Shown: positions 53,374 through 63,613, numbered from the stretch's first letter. The stretch is DNA of 64,000 nt from Rhodospirillales bacterium (GCA_026196105.1 JAPHRK010000003.1:1-64000), one strand, 5' to 3'. Numbers and translations: made by a program. Notes: a model not told the origin generated them from the sequence alone.

Positions 53374-54885
53374 ATGTATGCTGTAGACGACCACGCGATC
53401 CAACGTAGACTCTCTTTTGATAATGCTTGGTGGGCCCTGAAAGAAGATCAGGAAATTAAATTCAAGCAGCCCCCAAAGCGTTTGTTTTACGAAAATTTCC
53501 AACTAAAAGCTGATTCTCTAAAGGACAAGGCCTTATTGTTAGCGGGTCCGTTACGGGCTGGGAAGTCTGTGATGTTGCGCCAACTTATCGCAAACCGGAT
53601 TGAAAACGGTGTTTCCCCAAAGGACGTTCTCTATGTTTCTCTCGCTACACCAAGTTATTGGGCCGAAAGTTTAGAAGGAATTTTTAGGAATTTTTGTGAG
53701 AAATTTTCTCATAACCCCAATAAGCCCCTGCATGTTTTTTTTGATGAAGTTCAATATGCAAAAAATTGGAATGAAGACTTATCTACGCTCGTTCGCAAAC
53801 ATCCGAGTGTAAAATTTGTGGCGGCAGCTTCTGCCGATGCTCCTTTAGCGGCCTTTACAGGCAGGGATGTTGAAAAAGATCCAGCTCCCGATTTTGAGAT
53901 AATAGTTTTACCTCCCCTTACTTTTGTAGAGTTTCTTCAAATCAGGGGGAGTGAAGAAAAACTATTTAGCCATGAAGATGCCTCCCAGCCAGGAAGGAGA
54001 GCTTTCCACCAACGATATATGTCACAATTGAATGAAGAGTTTGTGCGTTATGTTAACTTTGGTGGTTTCCCAGAAGGGATCATGAGCCGAATGGAAGGAA
54101 CCCCTCCTCCAACCTTTATTCGTGATGGGTTGATTGATCGGGTGCTTCATAAAGATTTAGCCTCAAATAGCGGTATCAGTGATATTTGGGAACTTAACCG
54201 CCTCTTTGCGACCATTGCAGCTAACACAGCTTGTGAAGTCAGCATTGACGAATTAGCGCAGGTTTCCGGAATCGCAAAAAATACGGTCCGGAAATATTTA
54301 GATTTCTTAGAGTCCGCATTCCTGATCAGGCGTGTCACCCGAATTGATCGTGACGCAAAAAGGTTTAAGCGCATTGTCGCCTTTAAAGTCTATTTAACGA
54401 CACCTTGTCTTTATGCCTCCCTTTTTGGGCCTGTATCTTTAGAAAATCAGATGTTTGGGCGTTTGGCAGAAACGGCTATTTTTGGCCAATGGCTAGGTTC
54501 TGAATCTGTTGGCCATCTTGCCTATGCCAGTTGGCGGGGGGGAAAGGTTGATTTAGTTGGGCTTGAGCGTCGCGCAGACTCCAAAGTTTCCTTGGGTGCG
54601 CCCTGGATTGTTGCTGAAATGGATTGGGAGGAACGCTTAATCCTCACTCAGGAAGGCCCAAAATCTATGGGGGAATTCATCCGTGGAAATTGCCCTAGCG
54701 CCAATGCTTATGTGTTGACTAAATCCATAGCTCGGCCAGGTATTCTTGATGGCATTAAAGTTACCGTCATGCCTGTTTCATTGGCTTGCTATTTATTGCA
54801 AAAAGAAATGTTATCTCGCACGTCGAGACAAAACGCGGATCTCTTGCCTTTGCCCATCATGGAAACTGCGGCAATCATGAAGTAA
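53374..54885 (+). CDS. AAA_14/DUF4143 type P-loop ATPase
   Basis: 503 aa. Walker A GPLRAGKSV (about 58-66), Walker B HVFFDEVQ (about 120-127), a central AAA_14 ATPase domain, a helix-turn-helix-like part (VSGIAKNTVRKYLDFLESAFLIRRV) and a DUF4143-like C-terminus with WRGGKVDLVGL. Proteins of this family are widespread single genes with unknown roles, often variable between strains. No signal peptide. A terminator follows. Confidence 0.82.
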   Translation: MYAVDDHAIQRRLSFDNAWWALKEDQEIKFKQPPKRLFYENFQLKADSLKDKALLLAGPLRAGKSVMLRQLIANRIENGVSPKDVLYVSLATPSYWAESLEGIFRNFCEKFSHNPNKPLHVFFDEVQYAKNWNEDLSTLVRKHPSVKFVAAASADAPLAAFTGRDVEKDPAPDFEIIVLPPLTFVEFLQIRGSEEKLFSHEDASQPGRRAFHQRYMSQLNEEFVRYVNFGGFPEGIMSRMEGTPPPTFIRDGLIDRVLHKDLASNSGISDIWELNRLFATIAANTACEVSIDELAQVSGIAKNTVRKYLDFLESAFLIRRVTRIDRDAKRFKRIVAFKVYLTTPCLYASLFGPVSLENQMFGRLAETAIFGQWLGSESVGHLAYASWRGGKVDLVGLERRADSKVSLGAPWIVAEMDWEERLILTQEGPKSMGEFIRGNCPSANAYVLTKSIARPGILDGIKVTVMPVSLACYLLQKEMLSRTSRQNADLLPLPIMETAAIMK

Positions 54886-54892
54886 ATTAAAA

Positions 54893-54923
54893 CTAGAGCG
54901 GATCAATGATCGACCCGCTCTAG
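54893..54923. terminator. Bidirectional terminator between the ATPase gene and argG
   Basis: CTAGAGCGG and CCGCTCTAG pair perfectly over 9 bp around a 13-base loop. Convergent genes lie on both sides. Confidence 0.75.
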
Positions 54924-54929
54924 AGTGGT

Positions 54930-56126
54930 TTATTTTTTACCGAGGCGGAGACGCAAAGCGTTAAGCTTAATAAACCCTTCTGCATCTTTCTGGTCATAAA
55001 CGCTGTCTTCCTCAAAAGTAGCGATTTCTTCTGAGTAGAGAGAGTAAGGGGATTTTTGCCCAACGACCATGACGTTGCCTTTATAGAGTTTAACCCGGAC
55101 CATACCGGTAACCCTTTCCTGGCTTTTGTCGATAGCAGCTTGGAGCATTTCACGCTCAGGGGCGAACCAGAAACCATTATAAACGATTTCGGCATACTTC
55201 GGCATGATCTCGTCTTTCATGTGCATGGCCCCTCGGTCAAGGACCAGGCTTTCCATTGCACGACGGGCGCGGAAAAGGATAGTTCCGCCGGGAGTTTCAT
55301 ATACCCCGCGGGATTTCATACCAACAAAACGGTTCTCAACAATATCTTCGCGCCCAATACCATTGTCCCCACCAAATTTATTCAAGGCGGTTAAGAGGGT
55401 CGCTGGAGACATTTTTACGCCATCAATGGCAATTGGGTCACCTTTTTCAAACTCAATTTCTACATAAGTAGCTTTATCAGGGGCGTCTTCAGGAGAAACT
55501 GAACGGGTGAAGATGTATTCAGGTGGCTCGACCCAGGGGTCTTCCAAAACTTTACCTTCACAAGAGATATGCAACAGGTTGGCATCTGCTGAGAAAGGCG
55601 CTTCGCCTCGTTTGTCTTTAGGAATCGGAATTTGGTGCTGCTCTGCGTAGGCAATCAGTTTAGAGCGAGACGTTAAATCCCATTCACGCCAAGGGGCGAT
55701 GATTTTGATGTCAGGTTTGTTGGCGTAGTAGCCAAGTTCAAAACGAACCTGATCGTTGCCTTTTCCTGTTGCGCCATGAGAAACCGCATCAGCACCGACT
55801 TCGTTCGCAATTTCAATTTGCCGCTTGGCAATCAAAGGCCGAGCGATTGAGGTGCCGAGAAGGTAAGTGCCTTCGTAAATAGCATTGGCACGGAACATGG
55901 GGAAAACGTAATCACGAACGAACTCTTCTTTGAGGTCTTCGATATAAATTTCCTTAATGCCCATCATTTCGGCTTTAGCGCGAGCTGGTTCCAACTCTTC
56001 GCCCTGACCGATATCGGCCGTGAAGGTGACAACTTCACATTTATAAACGTCCTGGAGCCACTTAAGAATGATGGAGGTGTCTAAGCCACCAGAGTAGGCC
56101 AACACTACTTTTTTGACATTGCTCAT
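54930..56126 (-). CDS. argG: Argininosuccinate synthase
   Basis: 398 aa, the usual length. ATP-PPi loop [12 protein letters not shown] near residue 8, [13 protein letters not shown] near 115, and the [10 protein letters not shown]-like substrate segment. It condenses citrulline and aspartate, the next-to-last step of arginine synthesis. argH is not adjacent. It is followed, in the opposite strand order, by rlmN about 90 bases upstream. Confidence 0.97.
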   Translation of the reverse strand: MSNVKKVVLAYSGGLDTSIILKWLQDVYKCEVVTFTADIGQGEELEPARAKAEMMGIKEIYIEDLKEEFVRDYVFPMFRANAIYEGTYLLGTSIARPLIAKRQIEIANEVGADAVSHGATGKGNDQVRFELGYYANKPDIKIIAPWREWDLTSRSKLIAYAEQHQIPIPKDKRGEAPFSADANLLHISCEGKVLEDPWVEPPEYIFTRSVSPEDAPDKATYVEIEFEKGDPIAIDGVKMSPATLLTALNKFGGDNGIGREDIVENRFVGMKSRGVYETPGGTILFRARRAMESLVLDRGAMHMKDEIMPKYAEIVYNGFWFAPEREMLQAAIDKSQERVTGMVRVKLYKGNVMVVGQKSPYSLYSEEIATFEEDSVYDQKDAEGFIKLNALRLRLGKK

Positions 56127-56214
56127 CGCTTGCGATCCTATCGGGAGTCAGAGTCTGAATTATAGGCCGCGCAGTATAGGCAAAACCTTGGCGAGAGCAA
56201 GGTGAAAGCAAGCT

Positions 56215-57288
56215 CTAACTCGCTTTGCGTTTGCGCTCGCTTTCGCTTTTAAGCTGACCACAAGCCGCCATGATGTCTCTACCTCTTGAAACCCGGATCG
56301 GAGCCGAATATCCCGCATCATTTAGGTAGTTTGAAAAGCGGTGCATGGCATTACCTGAGGAGCATTCATAAGCGACCCCAGGCCAGCCGTTGAAGGGGAT
56401 AAGGTTGAATTTGCAAGGCAGCCCCTCAATAAGTTTTACCAATTCCTTGGCATCGTCGAGAGAATCATTGATGTCTTTTAGCATGACATACTCAAAAGTG
56501 ATCCGCCGGGCATTGTTCGCGCCAGGATAGTTGCGGCAAGCGTCCATCAACTGATCCAGAGGGTACTTTTTATTAATAGGCATGATTTGGTTGCGCAGGG
56601 CATCGTTGGCTGCATGAAGGCTGACAGCCAGATTAACCCCAAGCTCTTCACCACATCGGATAATTTCAGGCACTACACCTGCCGTTGATAAGGTGATCCG
56701 GCGTTTTGAAAGGGCAATCCCCTCACCATCCATAACGATCTTCATGGCTTTTACCACTTCTTCTGCATTATAAAGCGGTTCACCCATGCCCATTAGGACG
56801 ATATTTGAGAGTAGGCGCTCACCTGTTGGGGTGGGCCACTCACCGTAAGTATCGCGAGCGATCATGAATTGCCCAACGATCTCTTCGCACGAGAGATTGC
56901 GCACTAAACGTTGGGTGCCAGTATTACAGAACTTACAAGTGAGGGTGCATCCAACTTGTGAGGAGACACAGACTGCTCCTCTGTCATCCTCAGGAATAAA
57001 CACCATTTCTACTTCGTTGCCATCATCAAGACGTAGAAGCCATTTGCGTGATTTATCTTCTGATAAAAGGTTTTCCGCTACTTGGGGACGGGCAACCACA
57101 TAATTTTGGGCGAGCTTTTCTCTAGCGTCCTTGGACAAGGTCGTCATCTTGGCAAAATCGGTTTCGCCTTGGTGATAAACCCAATGCCAAACCTGCTTGG
57201 CTCGGAAGGGTTTTTCACCTGCAATAACCATTTCTGCCTTAAGCTCGTCACGGCTTAGGCCGACAAGGTTTTTCTTCGTATCAGTCAT
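56215..57288 (-). CDS. rlmN: Dual-specificity 23S rRNA/tRNA adenine C2-methyltransferase
   Basis: 357 aa radical-SAM enzyme. Cluster motif C-x3-C-x2-C in [12 protein letters not shown] (about residue 119 on), preceded by VCVSSQVGC, which is the RlmN signature, plus [13 protein letters not shown] and a C-terminal MAACGQL with the conserved Cys. It methylates A2503 of 23S rRNA and A37 of tRNAs. Located in the same direction upstream of argG. Confidence 0.96.
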   Translation of the reverse strand: MTDTKKNLVGLSRDELKAEMVIAGEKPFRAKQVWHWVYHQGETDFAKMTTLSKDAREKLAQNYVVARPQVAENLLSEDKSRKWLLRLDDGNEVEMVFIPEDDRGAVCVSSQVGCTLTCKFCNTGTQRLVRNLSCEEIVGQFMIARDTYGEWPTPTGERLLSNIVLMGMGEPLYNAEEVVKAMKIVMDGEGIALSKRRITLSTAGVVPEIIRCGEELGVNLAVSLHAANDALRNQIMPINKKYPLDQLMDACRNYPGANNARRITFEYVMLKDINDSLDDAKELVKLIEGLPCKFNLIPFNGWPGVAYECSSGNAMHRFSNYLNDAGYSAPIRVSRGRDIMAACGQLKSESERKRKAS

Positions 57289-57339
57289 GGCTCGTCATAT
57301 AGGGGGCTGTGGCCTCTGTGACAAGTTGAAACGGTTTTT

Positions 57340-58758
57340 CTAAAAACTATCAGGTGAGGGGGAGACGACCTTAACCGTGCGGTTTTGGACTTCCATCACG
57401 GCAAGGCCGCGTTCATTAGTGCCGCTATGGGTAAAACGGAAAATACCGTCGCGCCCGGCAAACCCGCTGGCAGAAGTGAGAACAGAAGTGGAAAAATTTT
57501 CTGAGTTTCCTTGCCGTCCTAGAACAGCAGAGAGGGCAACTGAATCGTAGGCCAAAGTAGCTAGACGAGAAGGTTGCCGTCCGTATGCTTCTTTGAAATG
57601 TGCAATAAAGCGTTGGCGAGCTTCTGGCTGAGGGGCTGCATACCATCCGCCAATCAGGGCTGGTTCAGTACCAATGCCAGCGACATCCCATTGACCTGTT
57701 CCAAGCATTCTAACTTTATTAGGGTCAATGTCATAAAAGGGGAGAAGTGCCGCAATAGATTGGAGTTGCTTGCCTCCGGCAGCGATTAACAAAGCTTCAA
57801 AGGGAAGCTCTCCGATGGTCTGTAGGTTTTCGAGGCGCTTTAACGCCCGTTCCGCAACTTCACCTGGACGGGCTTCTAGTTTTTCACGCTGCGTGAGAAG
57901 GTTAGCACGCCGGGTGTCATAATCAGCAAGGGAGCGAATAGTGTTGTTGAAATCTGTGAGATACGGATCATAAAGAGATACTTGGGTGAGATTACCGCCT
58001 GAGTTTTCTACGGCATCTCGCGCTGCTTGCAGAATAGTTCGACCATAAGCATTGTCAGGTCCTAAGACCGCGAAATTTGTAATCCCCCGACTAGCTGCAT
58101 AAGAAACAACCCGCTTAACCTCTTCCGAAGGCATGAACCCTAAGAGATAAACATTTTCTGCTAAGGCGGCTTGGTTGTTTGAGAAAGCTAGCACGTTAAC
58201 GCCGGCCTGTTGAGCCATGGGTGAAACCGCCTGAACGGAGGAGGACAGCAAAGGGCCAAGGATAAGAGAAGCCCCTTCTTCTAGAGCTTGGTCAGCCGCC
58301 TCAGCAGCCCCTTCCGGTGTGCCTTTAGTGTCATGGATCAACAACTCAAAACCAGGTTTGCCAAAATCGAATAAAGCTAACTGTGCAGCGTTTAAAAGAT
58401 CACGGCCCCAGCGCGCATTGGTGCCGGAAGTGGGGAGTAACAACCCAACTCGAACAATGCCGTCTTCCAACTGAATCCGTGGCGTTATGGTTCGTCGTGG
58501 CTGAACGTCCTCTTGGGGTGGTAAGGCGGCTTGTTGGGGTTGCTGATGGGGAACTCTGGTATAAGGTGGGCGGGGTTTGATGGGTTTGGTGGTACGCGGT
58601 ATAGAATTAACTTCGTGATTAAGAAGGCCTAATCCTGGTTGTTCGCAACCAGTCGTTAATAATGATCCAGTTAGAATAGCCGCAGCAACGAATGCACCCT
58701 GCCAAGAAAACAGTTTGTTTCGTTTATATTTCAATCCCGCATTTATTCCAGATGTCAC
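57340..58758 (-). CDS. LpoA-like (LppC family) lipoprotein, periplasmic-binding fold
   Basis: About 472 aa from GTG 58758; the ATG at 58773 would overlap the divergent rsmI start and a TTG at 58734 is also possible. Lipobox LLTTGC ends a signal peptide. After a Pro-rich linker comes a type-1 periplasmic-binding fold (LLLPTSG, LILGPLLSSSV, GPDNAYGR, APQPEARQRFIAHF). In E. coli LpoA (LppC) activates penicillin-binding protein 1A. The divergent rsmI-yraN-dolP genes match the E. coli gene neighbourhood, which supports this identity. Confidence 0.88.
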   Translation of the reverse strand: MTSGINAGLKYKRNKLFSWQGAFVAAAILTGSLLTTGCEQPGLGLLNHEVNSIPRTTKPIKPRPPYTRVPHQQPQQAALPPQEDVQPRRTITPRIQLEDGIVRVGLLLPTSGTNARWGRDLLNAAQLALFDFGKPGFELLIHDTKGTPEGAAEAADQALEEGASLILGPLLSSSVQAVSPMAQQAGVNVLAFSNNQAALAENVYLLGFMPSEEVKRVVSYAASRGITNFAVLGPDNAYGRTILQAARDAVENSGGNLTQVSLYDPYLTDFNNTIRSLADYDTRRANLLTQREKLEARPGEVAERALKRLENLQTIGELPFEALLIAAGGKQLQSIAALLPFYDIDPNKVRMLGTGQWDVAGIGTEPALIGGWYAAPQPEARQRFIAHFKEAYGRQPSRLATLAYDSVALSAVLGRQGNSENFSTSVLTSASGFAGRDGIFRFTHSGTNERGLAVMEVQNRTVKVVSPSPDSF

Positions 58759-58764
58759 GAGTCC

Positions 58765-59694
58765 ATGCCCCAATCAAAAAACACTAATATCTCAGAAGCC
58801 CCAGAGCCTAACGACCCAAAAGCCCATAGTAAAGGGGGGCCTAAAGCGAAACCGTTACAGTCAGGGCTATATCTGGTGGCGACACCAATTGGCAATGCCC
58901 GAGACATGACCTTGAGGGCTTTAGATATTCTTCACGGGGCTGATATCATTGCCTGTGAAGACACACGAATAACCGGTAAGCTGACTTCCCTTTACGATAT
59001 TTCAACGCCGCTTTTGTCCTATCATGAGCATAATGCGGAGAAAGTTCGGCCCAAACTTATTAAACAAATGAAGAATGGCGAAATCGTGGCTTTGGTTTCC
59101 GATGCAGGAACTCCGTTGATATCCGACCCAGGTTACAAGCTGGTTCAAGATTGTCGAGACCAGGGATTGATGGTGACATCAGCACCGGGAGCTTCTTCAG
59201 TGCTTACAGGATTGCAGCTCTCAGGCTTACCGACGGACCGCTTTATGTTTGTCGGGTTTTTACCTGTCAAAAAAGGAGCGCGGTGCCGAGCCTTAAATGA
59301 AGTCGCTGGGGTGGATGCCACTTTGGTTTTTTTAGAATCTGCCAAGCGCCTAGCCGCCAGTCTTGCTGATATGGCTTTGGAACTTGGGCCAAGAGAAGCG
59401 GCGGTGACCCGAGAGCTTACCAAGTTATATGAAGAAGTCCGTACAGGAAGTTTAGAAGAACTCGCCGCTCATTACGAGGAAGCTGGGGCCCCAAAAGGGG
59501 AAATTGTTATCGTCGTTTCTTCTCCAACTGAAGAGGAATCTACTGAAGAAGATATCGACACGATGATTATTGAGGCACTTTCCATGGGGAGTGTTAAAGA
59601 TGCTGCCTCCATGGTGGCTGTTGCAACGGGTATTCCTAAACGGGTGGCTTATCAGCGGACCTTAGAACTGGCGAAATCACGAGAAGATGACTGA
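58765..59694 (+). CDS. rsmI: 16S rRNA 2'-O-methyltransferase RsmI
   Basis: 309 aa. A 33-residue polar start precedes GLYLVATPIGNARDMTLRAL, the TP-methylase motif; ACEDTR, VSDAGTPLISDPG and TREL.K.YEE follow. It modifies C1402 of 16S rRNA. The ribosome site at ATG 58765 is weak. The end overlaps yraN by eight bases. It starts only a few bases from the divergent LpoA-like gene, leaving almost no room for separate promoters. Confidence 0.93.
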   Translation: MPQSKNTNISEAPEPNDPKAHSKGGPKAKPLQSGLYLVATPIGNARDMTLRALDILHGADIIACEDTRITGKLTSLYDISTPLLSYHEHNAEKVRPKLIKQMKNGEIVALVSDAGTPLISDPGYKLVQDCRDQGLMVTSAPGASSVLTGLQLSGLPTDRFMFVGFLPVKKGARCRALNEVAGVDATLVFLESAKRLAASLADMALELGPREAAVTRELTKLYEEVRTGSLEELAAHYEEAGAPKGEIVIVVSSPTEEESTEEDIDTMIIEALSMGSVKDAASMVAVATGIPKRVAYQRTLELAKSREDD

Positions 59695-60052
59695 GAAGCG
59701 GCGGCAAGCTTATCGACGAGGACGCCTTGCAGAAAGCCTGTGTGTTTGGATGTTGAAGCTGAAAGGCTACCGTATTCTTGTCCATGGGTATAAAGAGAAA
59801 ACGGGTGAAATAGATATTATTGCCAACCGCGGAAAGCTCTTGGCTTTTATTGAAGTCAAAGCCCGGCAAAATTACCAGGATGCCGCCGAAGCTATTTCCA
59901 TTACTCAACAAAAGCGTATCATCCGTTCAGCCCAAGCTTTTGTCATGAAGAATCCTTCCTTTGTTGATCATGATCTCCGATTTGACGCCATGTTGGTTTT
60001 ACCCTGGCGGCTCCCCCATCATATTAAAGATGCTTGGCGACCAGATTTTTAG
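59687..60052 (+). CDS. yraN: YraN/UPF0102 endonuclease-like protein
   Basis: 121 aa with the restriction-endonuclease-like pattern GRLAESLCVWMLKLKGYRIL, GEIDIIANRG and FIEVKAR (the E-x-D-x-E-x-K core). It overlaps rsmI by eight bases, as in E. coli. Role is unclear; some family members act in natural transformation or DNA processing. Confidence 0.9.
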   Translation: MTEKRRQAYRRGRLAESLCVWMLKLKGYRILVHGYKEKTGEIDIIANRGKLLAFIEVKARQNYQDAAEAISITQQKRIIRSAQAFVMKNPSFVDHDLRFDAMLVLPWRLPHHIKDAWRPDF

Positions 60053-60124
60053 AATAGCTTTAGGTTTTATCAACGGTCGTGGATTAAGCTTTATTCTAAG
60101 TTGATCTTATTCTGGAGAATGTCA

Positions 60125-60745
60125 GTGAAATCTGTGAGCTTTATCGTATCAATTCTTGCCGTTGTTTCTTTGCTCCATGGCTGTACTGCCGTTGGCGCTG
60201 CAGTTGGGGCTGGAGCCACCGTAGGTGTTGCGGCTGCCTCTGAACGAGGGGTTCAAGTCGCAACGAGTGATGTCACAATTCACGCTAAAATTCAGGAAAA
60301 ATATTTTTCAACAAATGTTGACCTTTCAACAGCTGTTAACATTGTTGTTTATGAAGGTCGAGTTCTGTTGACGGGGTCCGTTGATACGGAACAAATGCGT
60401 GCAACTGCTGTTAAACTGACTTGGCAAGTTGATGGAGTTGAAGAAGTTTTCAACGAACTAAGTGTTGCATCAGGCGGGGGAATCATGAACTTCACCCATG
60501 ACACCTGGATCACCACCAAGCTCAAAGCCGCGATTACTTTTGATGATACAATCTACGCCATTAACTATAGCGTAGAGACCAGCAATCAGGTGGTTTACGT
60601 TATGGGAATTGCTCAAAGCCAAAATGAAATTGATCGGGTTATTGCACATGCCCGTTCCATTGACTACGTGAAGAAGGTGATCAGTCACGCACGAATTAAA
60701 GCTCCAGACTCCAAGCCGGACGCTAAGACAACGACAAAAACCTAA
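60125..60745 (+). CDS. Dual BON-domain lipoprotein (DolP/YraP-like)
   Basis: 206 aa from GTG 60125, chosen because GGAG lies seven bases upstream; an ATG two codons earlier is too close. Lipobox SLLHGC gives an outer-membrane lipoprotein. A Gly/Ala-rich stretch follows, then two BON domains (about 50-115 and 125-195, with GRVLLTGSV and NQVVYVMGIAQS). DolP binds anionic phospholipid and supports outer-membrane integrity in E. coli. Same operon as rsmI and yraN by position. Confidence 0.87.
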   Translation: MKSVSFIVSILAVVSLLHGCTAVGAAVGAGATVGVAAASERGVQVATSDVTIHAKIQEKYFSTNVDLSTAVNIVVYEGRVLLTGSVDTEQMRATAVKLTWQVDGVEEVFNELSVASGGGIMNFTHDTWITTKLKAAITFDDTIYAINYSVETSNQVVYVMGIAQSQNEIDRVIAHARSIDYVKKVISHARIKAPDSKPDAKTTTKT

Positions 60746-60755
60746 GGAATAAGCT

Positions 60756-61625
60756 TTGCCATTGAACCAAACAGGCCGTTTTGATTTAGCAGAAAAAGTC
60801 GCTCATCTGGCAAATTTACCTGATGATGATTTTAACTTGGCTGAAACGGCTGTCTTGCTCTCAGCAAACTATTATGGCGAAGACCGTTTCCAGATTCACA
60901 GAGACCACTTGGCAGAACTCACGGCTAGCCTGAACGAAGAAGCTGAACGAGCTCTTGCAGGCGCAGGGTTAGATGAACTCCCAATAGAGCTTCAAGTTTC
61001 GTCTTTGCAAAACATCTTTGGAAGCCAGTTTAATTATCAAGGGGATATTGAAGATTATGATTCCCCCTTAAATGCCTTGATGACCGATGTCATTGACCGT
61101 CGTTTAGGCTTGCCCGTGGCGCTGGGAATTTTGTTTATTCAAACCTCTCGGAATTTAGGTTGGAATATGCAGGGGCTTAACTTCCCAGGGCATTTCTTGG
61201 TTCGCCTTGAAACTCACGGGCAGCGTCGCATCCTTGATCCTTTTGCCGGTGGTATGTCGGTAGAGCCCATTCATATGCGTGCCCTGCTCAAAGGAGTCGA
61301 AGGTAATCACGCAGAACTCAAAATGGAATATTTTGATTCATGTAGTAATCGCGATATTCTCCTTCGTTTACAAAATAATCTAAAAACGCGTTTGTTGCGC
61401 GAAAGTGATTATGATCGGGCTTTGGATGTAATTGAAACAAACATGATGTTTTTCCCAAGTAAGATTTCACTTTGGTATGAATCAGGCTTATTGAAATCAC
61501 GCACCGGGCGCCTTCACGGGGCGATTGCTGATTTCCATTATTACCAGGAACATTGCCAAAATGAACTTACTCGCCAAAAGGTCAATGTCCTGCTGGCAGA
61601 GTTAAACCAACAACTGTTGCAATAA
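60756..61625 (+). CDS. SirB1 family protein (transglutaminase-like plus TPR)
   Basis: 289 aa from TTG 60756 with AAGGA seven bases upstream. The N-terminal transglutaminase-like (Transglut_core2) domain has DRRLGLPVALGILFIQ and GLNFPGHFLVRLE; C-terminal helices form TPR-like repeats. The family is widespread and its role is unknown; the name comes from an E. coli locus. It is close to the dolP-like gene and may be co-transcribed. Confidence 0.85.
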   Translation: MPLNQTGRFDLAEKVAHLANLPDDDFNLAETAVLLSANYYGEDRFQIHRDHLAELTASLNEEAERALAGAGLDELPIELQVSSLQNIFGSQFNYQGDIEDYDSPLNALMTDVIDRRLGLPVALGILFIQTSRNLGWNMQGLNFPGHFLVRLETHGQRRILDPFAGGMSVEPIHMRALLKGVEGNHAELKMEYFDSCSNRDILLRLQNNLKTRLLRESDYDRALDVIETNMMFFPSKISLWYESGLLKSRTGRLHGAIADFHYYQEHCQNELTRQKVNVLLAELNQQLLQ

Positions 61626-61673
61626 CTTCTCCCCGTTTTATATTAAGTGAAATTTTTATTTATTGGAGTTCTC

Positions 61674-62615
61674 ATGCCTATAACTGTGGCGATTCAGATG
61701 GACCCCGTTGATAGCATTGATATCGACGGTGACAGCACTTTTGTACTTGGCCTAGAAGCCCAAAAGCGGGGCCATAAGCTCTATCATTACCTGCCGCAAG
61801 ATTTGACCTTTAAAGACGGTGTTCTGACGGCTTTCGCGCGTCCACTAGAGCTACGCAGGGAAAAAGGTAACCACTTTACTATAGGCGAAGGGACGTGGAT
61901 TAACCTCAAAACGGATGTTGATGTTATCCTCATGCGCCAAGACCCGCCTTTTGATATGGCCTATATTACGGCGACACATTTATTGGAGCATATCGAACCT
62001 GATACTTTGGTGGTTAACAATCCAGCCAATGTACGTAATGCGCCGGAAAAATTGTTCGTTACTCATTTTGAGGGCTTGATGCCACCAACGATGATTTCAA
62101 GCAATGCGGAGTCCATTGAGGCTTTCCGGACTGAGCATAAAGATATCATCCTCAAGCCTTTGTATGGTAATGGGGGAGCAGGTGTCTTCCACCTCAAACC
62201 CGGTGATGATAACCTGAACTCCCTGCTTGAAATGTTCACCGAACTTTACCGCGAACCCATCATGGTCCAGGCTTTCCTGCCTGACGTGCGGGCTGGTGAC
62301 AAACGGATCATCTTAGTTGACGGCAAACCCGCCGGCGCCGTCAATCGCATCCCTAAAGAAGGTGAAGCACGCTCGAACCTCCACGTAGGAGGCAAAGCCG
62401 CTAAAACCGAGCTCACCCCAAGAGAACAAGAAATCTGTGCCGCCATTGGCCCGGCCTTAAAAGAGCAAGGCCTGATCTTTGTAGGTATCGACGTCATCGG
62501 CGACTACCTAACCGAAATCAACGTCACTTCGCCAACAGGCCTGCAAGAAATCAACCGCTTTAATGGCTCCTGTCTGGAAGCTGAAATTTGGGATGCAATA
62601 GAGGGGCGGTTGTAG
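61674..62615 (+). CDS. gshB: Glutathione synthetase
   Basis: 313 aa from ATG 61674 with GGAG upstream, matching the usual GshB length; the longer frame adds nine residues. ATP-grasp fold with [14 protein letters not shown] (phosphate-binding loop), [12 protein letters not shown] and [20 protein letters not shown] at the end. It adds glycine to gamma-glutamylcysteine. In many Alphaproteobacteria gshB is followed by comM, which matters for the truncated comM fragment found 750 bases downstream. Confidence 0.96.
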   Translation: MPITVAIQMDPVDSIDIDGDSTFVLGLEAQKRGHKLYHYLPQDLTFKDGVLTAFARPLELRREKGNHFTIGEGTWINLKTDVDVILMRQDPPFDMAYITATHLLEHIEPDTLVVNNPANVRNAPEKLFVTHFEGLMPPTMISSNAESIEAFRTEHKDIILKPLYGNGGAGVFHLKPGDDNLNSLLEMFTELYREPIMVQAFLPDVRAGDKRIILVDGKPAGAVNRIPKEGEARSNLHVGGKAAKTELTPREQEICAAIGPALKEQGLIFVGIDVIGDYLTEINVTSPTGLQEINRFNGSCLEAEIWDAIEGRL

Positions 62616-62624
62616 AGCTTAACT

Positions 62625-63227
62625 TTAATTCGTGGGGTGCAGATATTTATTGAAGCCATTTCCAATTTCCAAAATATGCTCTGCGTCATTGGCTAGGTAG
62701 CAAGTAGCTATAGCTACGATGTAACCGTTTGTATTGGAAAAACTGATTACCTCTATAATTTCGTCATCTGCATAATTGGGTTCAATAAACTCTTCAGTCA
62801 TCCGACGCGAAATTTGGCGTATTCCAGTGTGGACATAATCATGCATAGCTTTCCATGATTGTGTTTGTATTTTAGTTAAAAGCCCACTGTTATAAACATC
62901 AATGTTTTCGATAGATCGTATAAGCTCTGTGAAGGTGGAAGAAGTTTTGGCTTTCTTATACCTTTTAATATCATTACTGGTTGCGCAGTTGTGTAGCCAA
63001 ATGCCTTTAACAGTGGCTTCGAACATAGGACGGACCAATGAGAAAGCCGAACCATATAGCTCATTTTCAATGAGTATAATGATACTTCGGTGATGTTCTG
63101 CTGCCATATCAAGACAACTTCCTGCTAGAAGTGATCGTTCATCAGTAGAGATTGAAAGTTCAACTATATGCCTATTCAAAAAATCAATCAAATTTTTTGA
63201 TTTTTGAACTTGTAGCGATAAACTCAT
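62625..63227 (-). CDS. DUF5677/DUF6988-like helical protein
   Basis: About 200 aa from ATG 63227; an ATG six codons earlier is possible, neither with a strong ribosome site. The helical motif HRSIIILIENELYGSAFSLVRPMFEATVKGIWL is like the DUF5677/DUF6988 group of accessory proteins found in defence and genomic islands. AT-rich codons set it apart from gshB. Convergent with gshB with only nine bases between stops. Confidence 0.65.
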   Translation of the reverse strand: MSLSLQVQKSKNLIDFLNRHIVELSISTDERSLLAGSCLDMAAEHHRSIIILIENELYGSAFSLVRPMFEATVKGIWLHNCATSNDIKRYKKAKTSSTFTELIRSIENIDVYNSGLLTKIQTQSWKAMHDYVHTGIRQISRRMTEEFIEPNYADDEIIEVISFSNTNGYIVAIATCYLANDAEHILEIGNGFNKYLHPTN

Positions 63228-63370
63228 GAAGTAACTCAATCTCATTTAAAAAATTTCAGGTGGAAAGCATGTGGATATAATAACTAGTCTAACTACAATT
63301 GTCACGATGCCCCATTGACTCCTCCAACCATTCCGTGTTTTCTTGTTTTGAGAACATTAAAGGAACAAAA

Positions 63371-63502
63371 ATGGTTGCCCAAGTTAATACTGTTGCTTTT
63401 CAAGGCATCGAAGTTGTAGGGGTTGTGGTGCAGGTGCAGCTCTCTGCTGGGCTGCCTGTCTTCACGGTTGTGGGCAATAATAATACCCATCATTTTAATT
63501 AG
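63371..63502 (+). pseudogene. comM: 5' remnant of comM (YifB, Mg-chelatase-like ATPase)
   Basis: A normal ribosome site (AAAGGA) and ATG open an ORF whose first 35 residues (MVAQVNTVAFQGIEVVG then QVQLSAGLPVFTVVG) match the conserved start of ComM. The family then continues LPDKAVAESRERV, but here the reading changes to NNNTHHFN and stops. ComM is normally about 500 aa, a hexameric helicase for branch migration in natural transformation. Nothing resembling its ATPase core follows, so this is a truncated copy. It could be an insertion/deletion scar; an intact copy may exist elsewhere. Confidence 0.72.
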
Positions 63503-63613
63503 AGCATAATGTTTATGTTTGCTTAAACGGCTTTTCCTCATAATGCCCATTACAACGCCTTTTAGTGTTATCTAGGACAGCCTTTGACTCTAAGCGGAAA
63601 AAGAACATAACTC

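Noticed and set aside
53374-54885. Anti-phage system call for the AAA_14/DUF4143 ATPase
   Set aside because: No effector or toxin partner next to it; the family occurs alone in many genomes.
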